This document shows positions 33,849-42,204 of a DNA stretch of 44,475 nt, piece after piece. Under the pieces are notes generated by a model that had not been told where the DNA came from, ran no database searches, and worked only from the letters and a program-made list of their open reading frames with translations. Numbering within the stretch: position 1 is the first letter of the stretch; each line of letters opens with the position of its first letter. The stretch lies in the NCBI GenBank assembly GCA_019745075.1, contig JAIETR010000063.1:1-44475 (forward strand). Direction: 5' to 3'. Source of the stretch: Qipengyuania sp. Its GTDB lineage: Bacteria > Pseudomonadota > Alphaproteobacteria > Sphingomonadales > Sphingomonadaceae. A program made the position numbers and the translations under genes.

Positions 33849-35093
33849 TCAGGCCGTGCCGCGCAGGAGGCGCGTTACCGGCATCCACACCGGCCCGCGC
33901 TCCACCCGCGCCCGGGCGCGCGCCATAGCTTCGGGATAGATCTCGCCGAACAGCTTGTCGAAGGTGAGACGCCAACTGTAATTGCCTTCGACCAGGGTGC
34001 GCGCGGCCTCGCCGGCGGCGTGCCGATCGCCGTTCCAGAGCGCCACGACATTATCGGCCATCGCGGCCGCATCGCCGACCGGGCCGAGCAGGCCGGTGCC
34101 GGGGGCCACGCGAGCCGGCATCTCGCCTCCCGTCACACCGACGACCGGCAGGCCGCAGGCTTGCGCCTCGATAACCGACAAGCCGAAGGTCTCGCTGGGC
34201 ATCGCCGAGACATAGATGTCGCTGGACGCCATCGCGCGGGCGAGTTCCTCGCGGTCTTCGATGAATCCCAGGAAGGCGACCGGCAAGCCGACAGCGCGAT
34301 CCTTCAGCTCGTCGACCAGCTTGCCGTCGCCGATCATCGCCAGCGCCGCATCGAGACTGCGCGGCAGCAGGCGCGCCATCTCGATGAGCACACCCGCCGC
34401 CTTCTCGTTGTCCATGCGTCCGGCATAGACGAGCAGCGGCCCGGTCGGATCGAGGCCGATCTCGCGCCGAAATGCGGCGCGGTCCGCCTTGCCGGGATGG
34501 AAAACGCGGGTATCGACGCCCAGCGGCAGCATCTCGGCCGCGGCCTTCATTCGTGTGAGGTTGGCCAGCGAACTACGCCCGACCGTGTAGACCTTGTCGA
34601 ACTCGCGATAGGTAATCTCGCCGTAGCAGCGACTGAGGAAGCGGAGGAAGCGCGCCACAGGCGCGCCCATCAGATTTCTGGCGACGCGATAGACCTGCGC
34701 GTCGGGGAAATCGGTATGATATCCCGCGACCAGGGCGCAGTCCGGGAACGCACGGCGATGGCGAATCGCGACCCATGGCAAGACCCACGGACACATGGAT
34801 TCGATGATGTCGGGCCGGTGCCGCGCCAGCACCTCGCGAACTTTCTTCTTGCGCATGATGAAGCGATAGTTCGGACTGCCGCTGACAGGCTCCGCGCCGA
34901 TCTCGCACCAGATGTGGCGCCCGTCGGTCGCGATGCGATCTTCCGGGCCCGGCACGATCTGCAGCAGCCGGTGCGGCGTGTGGTCGAGGACATAACGGCG
35001 CTTTTCCGCCAGGTAGACGCCGACCCCACCGCCTCCGTGCGGAGAGTAACTTTGCGTCAGGTCGCAGACCAGGAGAGATTGACTGCCGCTCAT
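33849..35093 (-). CDS. GT4-family glycosyltransferase
   Basis: Retaining GT-B transferase (414 aa). The N-terminal domain shows a glycine-rich acceptor loop (SPHGGGGVGVYLAEKRRYV). The donor half has GPLLVYAGRMDNEKAAGVLIEMARLL and the E-x7-E nucleotide-sugar motif SETFGLSVIEAQACGLPVVG. It has no membrane segment, so it acts at the inner membrane or in the cytosol. The donor and acceptor cannot be deduced; the closest families include mannosyl- and GlcNAc-transferases of phosphatidylinositol-mannoside or trehalose type. It stands alone, between glnA and a noncoding block. The ATG at 35093 has no obvious Shine-Dalgarno. Confidence 0.88.
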   Translation of the reverse strand: MSGSQSLLVCDLTQSYSPHGGGGVGVYLAEKRRYVLDHTPHRLLQIVPGPEDRIATDGRHIWCEIGAEPVSGSPNYRFIMRKKKVREVLARHRPDIIESMCPWVLPWVAIRHRRAFPDCALVAGYHTDFPDAQVYRVARNLMGAPVARFLRFLSRCYGEITYREFDKVYTVGRSSLANLTRMKAAAEMLPLGVDTRVFHPGKADRAAFRREIGLDPTGPLLVYAGRMDNEKAAGVLIEMARLLPRSLDAALAMIGDGKLVDELKDRAVGLPVAFLGFIEDREELARAMASSDIYVSAMPSETFGLSVIEAQACGLPVVGVTGGEMPARVAPGTGLLGPVGDAAAMADNVVALWNGDRHAAGEAARTLVEGNYSWRLTFDKLFGEIYPEAMARARARVERGPVWMPVTRLLRGTA

Positions 35094-35569
35094 CGGTGAA
35101 GAAGCGTCCTTTAGTCGGGGAATCGTTATGCGAACGCCCCGACCGCAACATTATCCCGTTACAACCGTGACTTGCGACGGTTCGCCTGCGCGACCGCGCG
35201 CGGGCGTATCACGCGCGGCGCTGCTTGGGAAGACTGCGATATGTTGGCGCTCGCCGCCGGGGGAAAACGCGCGTCCCGCCCGATTATCGCCGGCCGGCCC
35301 ATACATTGGCGAACTCGAATCCGCAGGACGGCAGACCCCGCTGCGTTAGTGGCCCTCGCGTCCCCAAGCATGAGGGTCCCCTTGGCGAGCGCGGGGCTGG
35401 CAGCGCCGAGCGGCGCCTCGGCGATCTTTCCCCCGAAGGTCTTCTGAGCAAGGCGAAACGATGACTTGTGACCTGCGCGCAGCGAGGCCCCGAGGCCGAG
35501 CTCGTCCCAGCGCTCCTTGCATGTGCCGCCGCCCAACCGCCGAAGGACAATTCGGGATTTCGAACGAGA
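35094..35569. other. Noncoding block of unknown origin upstream of the GT4 gene
   Basis: A 476-base stretch that should include the promoter of the glycosyltransferase but is much longer than needed. Open frames exist on both strands, but none has a recognisable protein, ribosome site or matching neighbour. Short hairpins include GCCGAGCGGCGCCTCGGC at 35402-35419 and a GGGGAC/GTCCCC-type pair around 35357-35379. The right edge joins a decayed lysozyme copy at 35570. The block could be a remnant of an insertion element or a structured RNA. Confidence 0.4.
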
Positions 35570-35868
35570 GAGGCCTATCCGACCCCGGCAGCAGCCTGTC
35601 CCGGACCGGATCCGGGAGCGGCGCGCCGTGGACCATCGGCTGGGGCGCGACCGGGTCCGGAATTGGCCCGGGCACGGTGTGGACGCAGGCGCAATGCGAT
35701 GCGCGTCTGGAGGCGGACCTGGCGCGCTATGCCGCCGAAGTCTCCGCCGCGCTGGGCGAGGCCCCGGCGACCCAGGCGCAGTTCGATGCGCTGGTGAGCT
35801 TCCACTACAACACCGGAGCGATCGGCCGGGCGACGCTGACGCGCGGGCGCGACGGGCGCGGTCAATAA
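35570..35868 (+). pseudogene. Truncated, rearranged copy of the GH24 lysozyme gene and tamB tail
   Basis: Positions 35570-35844 match 37537-37812 of the intact lysozyme gene almost base for base, with one missing base near the start that shifts the frame. The next 23 bases (35845-35867) match 37976-37998 with one mismatch. This means 163 bases of the source, including the lysozyme 3' end, are absent and the copy carries the last codons of tamB. The N-terminal part with catalytic Glu is missing, and so is the end, so it cannot make a working enzyme. The open frame 35461-35868 is a chimera of the noncoding block and this copy. The copy abuts the MITE-end remnant at 35869. Confidence 0.88.
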
Positions 35869-35882
35869 TCATCTGGCTCTAG
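35869..35882. mobile_element. Solo remnant of the MITE right end
   Basis: TCATCTGGCTCTAG is identical to the right terminus of the element at 118-390 (positions 377-390), including the terminal CTAG. No left partner is seen nearby. It sits exactly where the lysozyme/tamB duplicate ends, which suggests a deletion or transposition event at this point. Confidence 0.65.
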
Positions 35883-35907
35883 CTGACCGGGCGGAAAGAC
35901 CAGGCGG

Positions 35908-37158
35908 TCATTCGCACAGCCCCGCCGCGCGCTGGGCGATGCCGGCGAGGCCGCCCTTGCATTTGGGCTTCTTCGCCGCTTGCGGCTGGGCCTCCGCCTC
36001 GGCTTCCGCCGCGTCGCCGTCCATGCCGCCCATCGCGCCCATGTCCATGCCGAGCATCGCCATCGTCATCGAGCGGAAGCGGGCGCGGGCGATCCAGTCG
36101 GGCGTCCAGCCGGCCCGGGCGTTGGCGGGGCGCGGCGGGAAGGCGAAGTTCCTCTCCGGGCCATAGGCGTAGAGGCTCGTCATGGTCATGTCGCCGCCCA
36201 TCCGCTTGATCTCGGCGGGGACCGTGCAGCTGGTCTGGCTGGGCGGCATCACCGTCCTTGCGCCGATCAGCCGCTGGACGGCGGCGGGAGAGAGCCAGTC
36301 CCACAGCGGCCCGCCGAAGGCCTGCGTGGCCGACGAGGCCCACCACACCATGTCGGCCGCCTCGCCGTCGCGCCCGCCGTCCTTCGCGCTGAACGCCCAG
36401 GCGTAATAGCCGGTGGCCGCTGGCACCGCGTTCCAGTTCAGCGCATGGGCGCCGCCCGGCAGCGCGCGGCTGCTGAGCGCGATCGGGGCCATGAAGTCCT
36501 GGTCGAGCGTGAAAGCGATGTCTGGGGTGTAATTGCCCGTCACCTTGTGCGCGCCGAGCAGCGAGGCGGTGGCGGGCACCGGCTTGGGATCGCTGGCATT
36601 GGGCCATTCGCCATAGGTCCGGGCATTGGCCTCGGTGATGCGCCATTCCTCGACCATCGTCAGCGCCTGGGCGTAGAGGCCGGGCGGCACCTGGCCCCTG
36701 GCCATCTTCGAGAAATCGATCACCAGCGGCTGGCCCGGCGGCGCCTTTTCCCCGCAGCCCCAGAACAGCAGCATCCGGCCCCGCGGCATCTGCGCCGGCC
36801 CCTGCACGTCCGGTGCTCGCCGGTTCGGCGGCGGAGTCCACAGCGGTAGCACCGGGCCGAAGCGCGCCGTTGCCGGCAGGGTATGATCCGCCCTGGGCGC
36901 GCCGGCGGGTGTGCGCGTGCTGCCGAGCCGCAGCACCAGCTCGTGCGCCCTGGCGCTGCTCGCGCCGCCGCGCATCATCGCCATCGCGGCGGCCATCGAG
37001 TCGCCGCGCCGGCCCATCGCCCCCATGCCCGAGATCGTCCCGGCATCGAGCGTGTAGCGCGCCACCGTGCCGCCAGACTGCGTCAGCGCCGGTCCCGCGG
37101 CCAGCGCGCCGCCGATCGCGGTTGCCGCCAGCACCCCCGCGCGAAGTTTCGAAGCCAT
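35908..37158 (-). CDS. Met-rich secreted protein, unknown function
   Basis: Exported protein of 416 aa that I do not recognise. A signal peptide spans about 1-25 (MASKLRAGVLAATAIGGALAAGPALTQ). Methionine-rich stretches occur near residues 44-63 (GMGAMGRRGDSMAAAMAMM) and near residues 365-382 (MTMAMLGMDMGAMGGM). Between them are motifs with a beta-sandwich look, such as LNWNAVPAATGYYAWAFSAKDGG, typical of fibronectin-III-like strands. The tail is Lys/Ala-rich with two Cys (KCKGG, GLCE). Met-rich runs can bind Cu(I)/Ag(I), but that is only inference. The start has GGGAGGG upstream. It stands alone between the lysozyme fragment and the intact lysozyme gene. Confidence 0.7.
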   Translation of the reverse strand: MASKLRAGVLAATAIGGALAAGPALTQSGGTVARYTLDAGTISGMGAMGRRGDSMAAAMAMMRGGASSARAHELVLRLGSTRTPAGAPRADHTLPATARFGPVLPLWTPPPNRRAPDVQGPAQMPRGRMLLFWGCGEKAPPGQPLVIDFSKMARGQVPPGLYAQALTMVEEWRITEANARTYGEWPNASDPKPVPATASLLGAHKVTGNYTPDIAFTLDQDFMAPIALSSRALPGGAHALNWNAVPAATGYYAWAFSAKDGGRDGEAADMVWWASSATQAFGGPLWDWLSPAAVQRLIGARTVMPPSQTSCTVPAEIKRMGGDMTMTSLYAYGPERNFAFPPRPANARAGWTPDWIARARFRSMTMAMLGMDMGAMGGMDGDAAEAEAEAQPQAAKKPKCKGGLAGIAQRAAGLCE

Positions 37159-37323
37159 CGCAACCCTCCCCCAAAGGCAACCCGGGCCAGCATAGCGCGC
37201 GTTCCGCGCCGGGGGAATGATTTTGCCCTCCGCATCTCCAACACAGGGCGAGAAAGCATTTTCCTACACGCCCGTCCGCTGTCTAATTCGGGTGCCTCGA
37301 TTTGACCGCCGCCGAGGTGCCCG

Positions 37324-37944
37324 ATGATTCGCCCCATGTTCCGCAAGCCCGTGTTCGATGCCATCCGTCGCCTGCTGGGCCGGGGTTTGCGCCAGCGCGA
37401 GGTCGCTGCGATCGACGCCGCGCTCGATGCCGGCGAGGCCGCCGCGGCCGCTCCCGCGCGCCGGATCGGCCCGGAGGGGATCGCGCTGATCCAGCGGTTC
37501 GAAGGCTGCGAACGGCGCATCCCCGGCGGTCTGGTCGAGGCCTATCCGGACCCCGGCAGCAGCCGGTCCCGGACCGGATCCGGGAGCGGCGCGCCGTGGA
37601 CCATCGGCTGGGGCGCGACCGGGCCCGGAATTGGCCCGGGCACGGTGTGGACGCAGGCGCAATGCGATGCGCGTCTGGAGGCGGACCTGGCGCGCTATGC
37701 CGCCGAAGTCTCCGCCGCGCTGGGCGAGGCCCCCACCACGCAGGCGCAGTTCGATGCGCTGGTCAGCTTCCACTACAACACCGGCGCGATCCGCCGGGCG
37801 ACGCTGACGCGCAAGCATGTCGCCGGCGATCATGCCGGCGCGGCGGCCGAGTTCGCCCGCTGGAACCGCGCCGGGGGCCGTGTGCTAAGCGGGCTCACCC
37901 GCCGCCGCGCCGCCGAGGCGGCGCTCTACCGGGAGGGGAATTGA
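37324..37944 (+). CDS. GH24 lysozyme (phage T4-type)
   Basis: Muramidase of 206 aa. The catalytic Glu is in IQRFEGCE near residue 60, the Asp in AYPDPGS near residue 75 and the Thr in TIGWGATG near residue 94, the E-D-T arrangement of GH24. FDALVSFHYNTGA and NRAGGRVLSGLTRRRAAEAALY are further family signatures. The N-terminal about 48 residues are basic and amphipathic, without a clear signal peptide or SAR segment, so export would need a holin or another route. No phage genes surround it, so it is probably a domesticated or orphan endolysin. A partial copy lies 1.8 kb to the left. It is convergent with tamB. Confidence 0.9.
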   Translation: MIRPMFRKPVFDAIRRLLGRGLRQREVAAIDAALDAGEAAAAAPARRIGPEGIALIQRFEGCERRIPGGLVEAYPDPGSSRSRTGSGSGAPWTIGWGATGPGIGPGTVWTQAQCDARLEADLARYAAEVSAALGEAPTTQAQFDALVSFHYNTGAIRRATLTRKHVAGDHAGAAAEFARWNRAGGRVLSGLTRRRAAEAALYREGN

Positions 37945-37947
37945 CGC

Positions 37948-38006
37948 CCGGGACCGCGCCAACCGTGTCAGCCTCGGGCGCCACGGGCGCGGTCAATAGT
38001 CCCGGG
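37948..38006. terminator. Inverted repeat between convergent lysozyme and tamB genes
   Basis: GACCGCGCC (37952-37960) pairs with GGCGCGGTC (37986-37994), and outer arms CCCGGGA and TCCCGGG extend the stem with a bulge. The loop is about 25 bases. It overlaps the tamB stop and may act as a bidirectional terminator, though there is no U-tract. Its right arm was carried into the decayed lysozyme copy at 35845-35867. Confidence 0.45.
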
Positions 38007-41000
38007 AAACTTTCGCGACCGCGCTCTGCCGTCCGACGGTCGAGACCGTGGCGAGCAGCGAGAGCCAGTTGGTGACGCGGAACTCGAGCTGGGTGGCCGA
38101 ATAGCCGCGCCCGTCGGTGACGATTTCGACGTAGAACCGCCGCCCGATGTTCTTGCCCAGCGCCACCCCGGTCTGGCGATTGATGGTCGGATCGGCGGGC
38201 ACGATGCGCAGGCGGTCGAGCCCGATGGCGCCGCGCAGCCGGTTGATGGGGTCCATCCCCCCGCCGCCGCGCAGCGAGGCCACCGCCGCGCCGAGCTGGA
38301 GCGCATCGGTGGCCGAGAGCGTGGTGATCGAACCGCCGAACAGCAACCGGGCGAGGATTTCCTCCTCGGGCAGCGAGGGCACCGAGGTGAAGTCGATCTG
38401 CGGCTGGACGGCGTTGCCGGTCACGCGCACGCGCACGGTGAGGCCGGTGGTGGAGGTTTCCGCGGCGATGTCGAGGCGCGGATCGATGGGGACGGTCTCG
38501 TCGAAGGTGATGATCCCGCGCGTGAGCTCGAAGCGCGTGCCCGCGAAGCTGTAGGCCCCGCGCACGACCTGGGCCCGGCCGCCGATGCGCGGCGCGTCCA
38601 CGGTGCCGCGCAGCAGGATGTTGGCGCCCCATTCGCTGTCGAGGCCCATGCCGCGCACGTCGATCCGGCTGTCGGCGCTGGCGTCGATGAGATAGCGCCA
38701 CGGCGCGCTGGCGGCAGTGGCCGGGCCGATGTCGTCGGGCACGTTGATCTCGCGCGTGGCGATGCGCGGCAGGCGGCGGTCGTTGGCCGCGCTGCCGAGC
38801 TGCCAGCTCGCCTCGTTCACCCGCACGCGGCCGGCGATGGTGCCGCCGAGCCCGTCCGAAACGATCCGCAAGGGTCCGGTGACCGTGGCCGACAATCCAT
38901 TGGCGTCGAGGAGATGCGCGTTCCGCGCCGCGACGCGCAGATCGAGCCGGGGTCCGCGGACCTCGAGGAAGCGGCCCTGCACGCGCTCGCCCAGACCGGC
39001 GAGATCGACAATGCCGCTGCCCGAGACGTCGCCGCCGTTGCGCGCTTTGCCCGCGAAGCTGCGGATCGCGAGGCGCGAGCCGGCGAAGGCGCCGCGCACC
39101 CGCACACCGCGGATATCGGTGCCCGAGAGCGCGCTGCGTATCCGCAGATTGTCGCTCGAGACCGCGCCACGCACCTGCGGATTGGCGAGCGTGCCGGTGG
39201 CGTTGGCGGCCACGGCGACCGGGCCGGTCATGTCGAAGGCCTCGATCGCGGCAAGCCGCCACAGGCTTTCCGCCGCACCCTGGTAGCGCAGCTGCGCGGT
39301 CAGGCTCCCCGCGCGCAGCCGCCCGACGAGGTCGTTTCCGCCCGGCAGATTGGCGATGCGCGCCTGGAATCGGCCGCGCTGGATGTCTTCGTTGCGAAAC
39401 ACCGCCCGCGCGACGAGTTCGCGCGCGGTGAGATTGGCGACCAGCGCGAGACCGACCGGCTTCGAGGTCAGCACCAGACCCGAGCGGGTGAGGTCGTCCA
39501 CCAGCACTCGCGCATCGGCGCGCGGCAATCCGTCGACGCCGCGACCGTAGTTGACGATGCCCGAGACAGTGCCGCCGACGCCGAGATCGGCGACCGCGAT
39601 GTCGAGCAGCGAGAGCGGCATCCTCGCGAGCCGGAGGCCCAGCCGGAGCTCGGCGCCGCCAAAACGCCCCTCCGCGATCATCGCCCCGTCGCCATAGCTC
39701 ACCTGCGTGGGCGCGAGCTGCCAGCCGCCGCCCTGGAGCGACGTCAGCACGGCGCGGCGCGGCATGTCGATCTTGCGCCCCGCCAGCTCGCCGCGGGCGG
39801 CGACCGCGATGCGGTTCCGCGCGAGATCGGCGTTGAGATCGAGCACGAAGCTGCTCGCGCGCCGCCCCGCGATCGAGGCATCGACGCGGCCGACGCCATT
39901 GGTCACCCGCCCCTGCGCGGCGAACCGCCCGATGAACAGCGTGCCGTAGCTCAGCCCGGCGCCGCGCGCGGTGCCGCTGAAGGTGGAATTGCCCTCCGCG
40001 AACATGCCCTGGCCCTTGATCTCGGCGCGGGCGATGGCGATCGGCGTGATGCCGCCGAAGCTGGCGTTGCGCGCGCGCAGATCGATATCCAGCCCCTGCC
40101 CGCCGCCGCGGGGGCTAAGCAGGATAGTCCCGTCGAGCCCCCCGCCGGCAAGGGCGAGTTTGCCCGCCACGGCGCCGCTGCCCAGCGTGAGGTTGCCGGT
40201 CACATCGGTGTTCGAGACGCGCACCCGCTCGATCGCGACGCGCGTCGCGCCGCCGCGCGGCATGACCAGGCCGAGCGTGCCCTCGAACGGCCCAAGCGTC
40301 GATTGTCCGCTGGTGGCGACACGGAAGCCCTCGGGCGTCGGCTCGAGCGCGACCCGCACGTCCTTGAGCCCCGCCGCCGGATAGGGGTTGGCGAAGACCA
40401 GCACGGCGCGCGGCCCGGCATTCGCGATCGTCGCCTCGACCGTGAACGGTCCGTAGTCCGCTTGCCTCCCGCGGCCCGCGAGCGTGGTCCGCCCACCCTG
40501 GACGCGGCCATTGAGGACCATGTCGAGCCGCGCGCCATCGACCACCAGCCGGTTGAAGGCGATCGGGCGATTGGCGCCCAGATTGAGCCCGCCGCGCACC
40601 CGGATGCTGTCGCCGGCGAGATTGGCGATCGTCGCATTGCTGACCGGGGCGATCCGCGCCGACAGGCCCGCGGTGAGCGTCCACGGCGTGCGCCCGCCGA
40701 TGTCGAGCGTGAACTTGGCGCTGCCACTGGCGCGCCCGACGTTCTCGAGCACGAGCTGGCGCGCGCTGGCGGTGCCGTCGAGCCGGTAGACGCCGCGCGC
40801 CAGATCGCCCGCCAGCGCGAAATCTCCGCGGGTGTTGGGGAATACGATCCGCAGCCGGTCGGAGCCGAGCCGCGTGCCCGCCAGCCGCAGCGTGCCGTTC
40901 GCGCGCCCGCGCACCAGCCGCGGGTCGAGCATGGCGGTGCCCGTGACCACCCGCGCGACGCTGGCGTCGAGCGGCAGCGTCCACACCGTGCCCTCCCGTG

Positions 41001-42204
41001 TGGCGGTGCCGCGCTGAACCAGGCCGGTCAGCACCGTGGTGCCCGAAACCAGCCGGCCGACGCGCAGCGTGTGGTCGAGCGCGAGATCGGTGAAAGCGCC
41101 GTCGGCGGTGGCGGTCAGGTCGGTGTTTTCGAGCCTTACGCCGCCAAGCACGAGCGGAGCGCGCAGCCGGGCGTTCACCGCCAGATTCTCGGCGCGGTTT
41201 TGCGCCAGATCGACGAGGCCCCGGGCATCGAGCCGCAGCGCCCGGCTCGAAACGGCGTAGCGCCCGTCGATCCGGCGGTTGCCGATCCGCGCGGCGGCAT
41301 CGACCGAGACCGCCTCGCCCGCCAGTCCGGCCAGCGTGCCGGTCAGCATCTCGCCCGGATAGGCCCGCCCCAGCAGGCCGAACAGCCCCGCGCGATTGGT
41401 CAGCCGGAAGGCGGCGAAGCGCTCGCCGTCGCGGCGCACCACCGCGAAGCCGTTCCAGTTCTGCCACGTCCCGTCGCCGCCCACCTGCGCGCGCCAGGCG
41501 GCATCGGCGCCCAGCATCTGCGCTACCGGGCCGTCGGCGGCGGCGCGATAGTCGAGCGCAAGGTCGAAGTCGTTGCCGTCGGGCTCGGCGTCGATGCGGA
41601 AGGCGTAGCTGTCGGTGCGCCCGAAGCGGCCGCGGGAATCGATCTTCAGCCGCCGGTCGGTGACCTGCACCGCGCCGTCGAGATCGACGCGCTGGGCGCG
41701 CGGCCCCGCGATCCCCGCCGCCAGCGTCAGATTGTCGATTTGCAAGCGATCGATCGAGATGTCGAAGCTGGGCAGGTACGGCTTGGCGGGATCGCCCGGC
41801 CGGAAACTGGGCACGCGCAGCAGCGTGGCGCGGCGCGCGGCGAAGCCGCGGATGTCGAGCCGGTTGGAGAGCCAGGCGGTCGGCCGCCAGTCCACCTCGG
41901 CGCGCGGAATGGTCGCGAACAGGCCCCTCAAATCGTAGAGCCGCACGTCGCGCAGCACCGCCTTGCCATAGAGATCGCCCTCGATCCGGCCGATGCGGAT
42001 GTTGAGCCCGTTGGGCAGCGTCTGCGCGGCGATCCGCTCGGTCAGGGCGCGCTGGCCGATGGGGGTGTTGAGCACCACCGCCGCGGCCACGATCAGCAAG
42101 ACGATGGCCGCGATCAGCCCCGCGGTCCACTTGCCCACCCGTCGCGTACGATGGAAGCGGCGGCGCGGGGTCTCGGCCGCGGCGATCTCCCCTTCCTCGG
42201 CCAT
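37993..42204 (-). CDS. tamB: Translocation and assembly module inner membrane component TamB
   Basis: Very large envelope protein (1403 aa) that spans the periplasm as a beta-taco groove and works with TamA in outer-membrane protein assembly and lipid transport. A basic cytoplasmic N-terminus is followed by one membrane segment (about 27-48, WTAGLIAAIVLLIVAAAVVL). The body consists of long repetitive beta-rich stretches, and the C-terminal about 350 residues are the TamB (DUF490) domain with GANILLRGTVDAPRIGG, FAGTRFELTRGIITFDE and LPEEEILARLLFGGSITTLSA. It ends in an aromatic residue (SRDY). The start shares one base with the tamA stop (TGATG), so the two genes are coupled. Confidence 0.95.
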   Translation of the reverse strand: MAEEGEIAAAETPRRRFHRTRRVGKWTAGLIAAIVLLIVAAAVVLNTPIGQRALTERIAAQTLPNGLNIRIGRIEGDLYGKAVLRDVRLYDLRGLFATIPRAEVDWRPTAWLSNRLDIRGFAARRATLLRVPSFRPGDPAKPYLPSFDISIDRLQIDNLTLAAGIAGPRAQRVDLDGAVQVTDRRLKIDSRGRFGRTDSYAFRIDAEPDGNDFDLALDYRAAADGPVAQMLGADAAWRAQVGGDGTWQNWNGFAVVRRDGERFAAFRLTNRAGLFGLLGRAYPGEMLTGTLAGLAGEAVSVDAAARIGNRRIDGRYAVSSRALRLDARGLVDLAQNRAENLAVNARLRAPLVLGGVRLENTDLTATADGAFTDLALDHTLRVGRLVSGTTVLTGLVQRGTATREGTVWTLPLDASVARVVTGTAMLDPRLVRGRANGTLRLAGTRLGSDRLRIVFPNTRGDFALAGDLARGVYRLDGTASARQLVLENVGRASGSAKFTLDIGGRTPWTLTAGLSARIAPVSNATIANLAGDSIRVRGGLNLGANRPIAFNRLVVDGARLDMVLNGRVQGGRTTLAGRGRQADYGPFTVEATIANAGPRAVLVFANPYPAAGLKDVRVALEPTPEGFRVATSGQSTLGPFEGTLGLVMPRGGATRVAIERVRVSNTDVTGNLTLGSGAVAGKLALAGGGLDGTILLSPRGGGQGLDIDLRARNASFGGITPIAIARAEIKGQGMFAEGNSTFSGTARGAGLSYGTLFIGRFAAQGRVTNGVGRVDASIAGRRASSFVLDLNADLARNRIAVAARGELAGRKIDMPRRAVLTSLQGGGWQLAPTQVSYGDGAMIAEGRFGGAELRLGLRLARMPLSLLDIAVADLGVGGTVSGIVNYGRGVDGLPRADARVLVDDLTRSGLVLTSKPVGLALVANLTARELVARAVFRNEDIQRGRFQARIANLPGGNDLVGRLRAGSLTAQLRYQGAAESLWRLAAIEAFDMTGPVAVAANATGTLANPQVRGAVSSDNLRIRSALSGTDIRGVRVRGAFAGSRLAIRSFAGKARNGGDVSGSGIVDLAGLGERVQGRFLEVRGPRLDLRVAARNAHLLDANGLSATVTGPLRIVSDGLGGTIAGRVRVNEASWQLGSAANDRRLPRIATREINVPDDIGPATAASAPWRYLIDASADSRIDVRGMGLDSEWGANILLRGTVDAPRIGGRAQVVRGAYSFAGTRFELTRGIITFDETVPIDPRLDIAAETSTTGLTVRVRVTGNAVQPQIDFTSVPSLPEEEILARLLFGGSITTLSATDALQLGAAVASLRGGGGMDPINRLRGAIGLDRLRIVPADPTINRQTGVALGKNIGRRFYVEIVTDGRGYSATQLEFRVTNWLSLLATVSTVGRQSAVAKVSRDY

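Noticed and set aside
35461-35868. 135-codon open frame ending in lysozyme-like sequence
   Set aside because: It joins the noncoding block to a frameshifted lysozyme copy. Similarity begins only at 35570, and catalytic parts are missing, so it is treated as a pseudogene.
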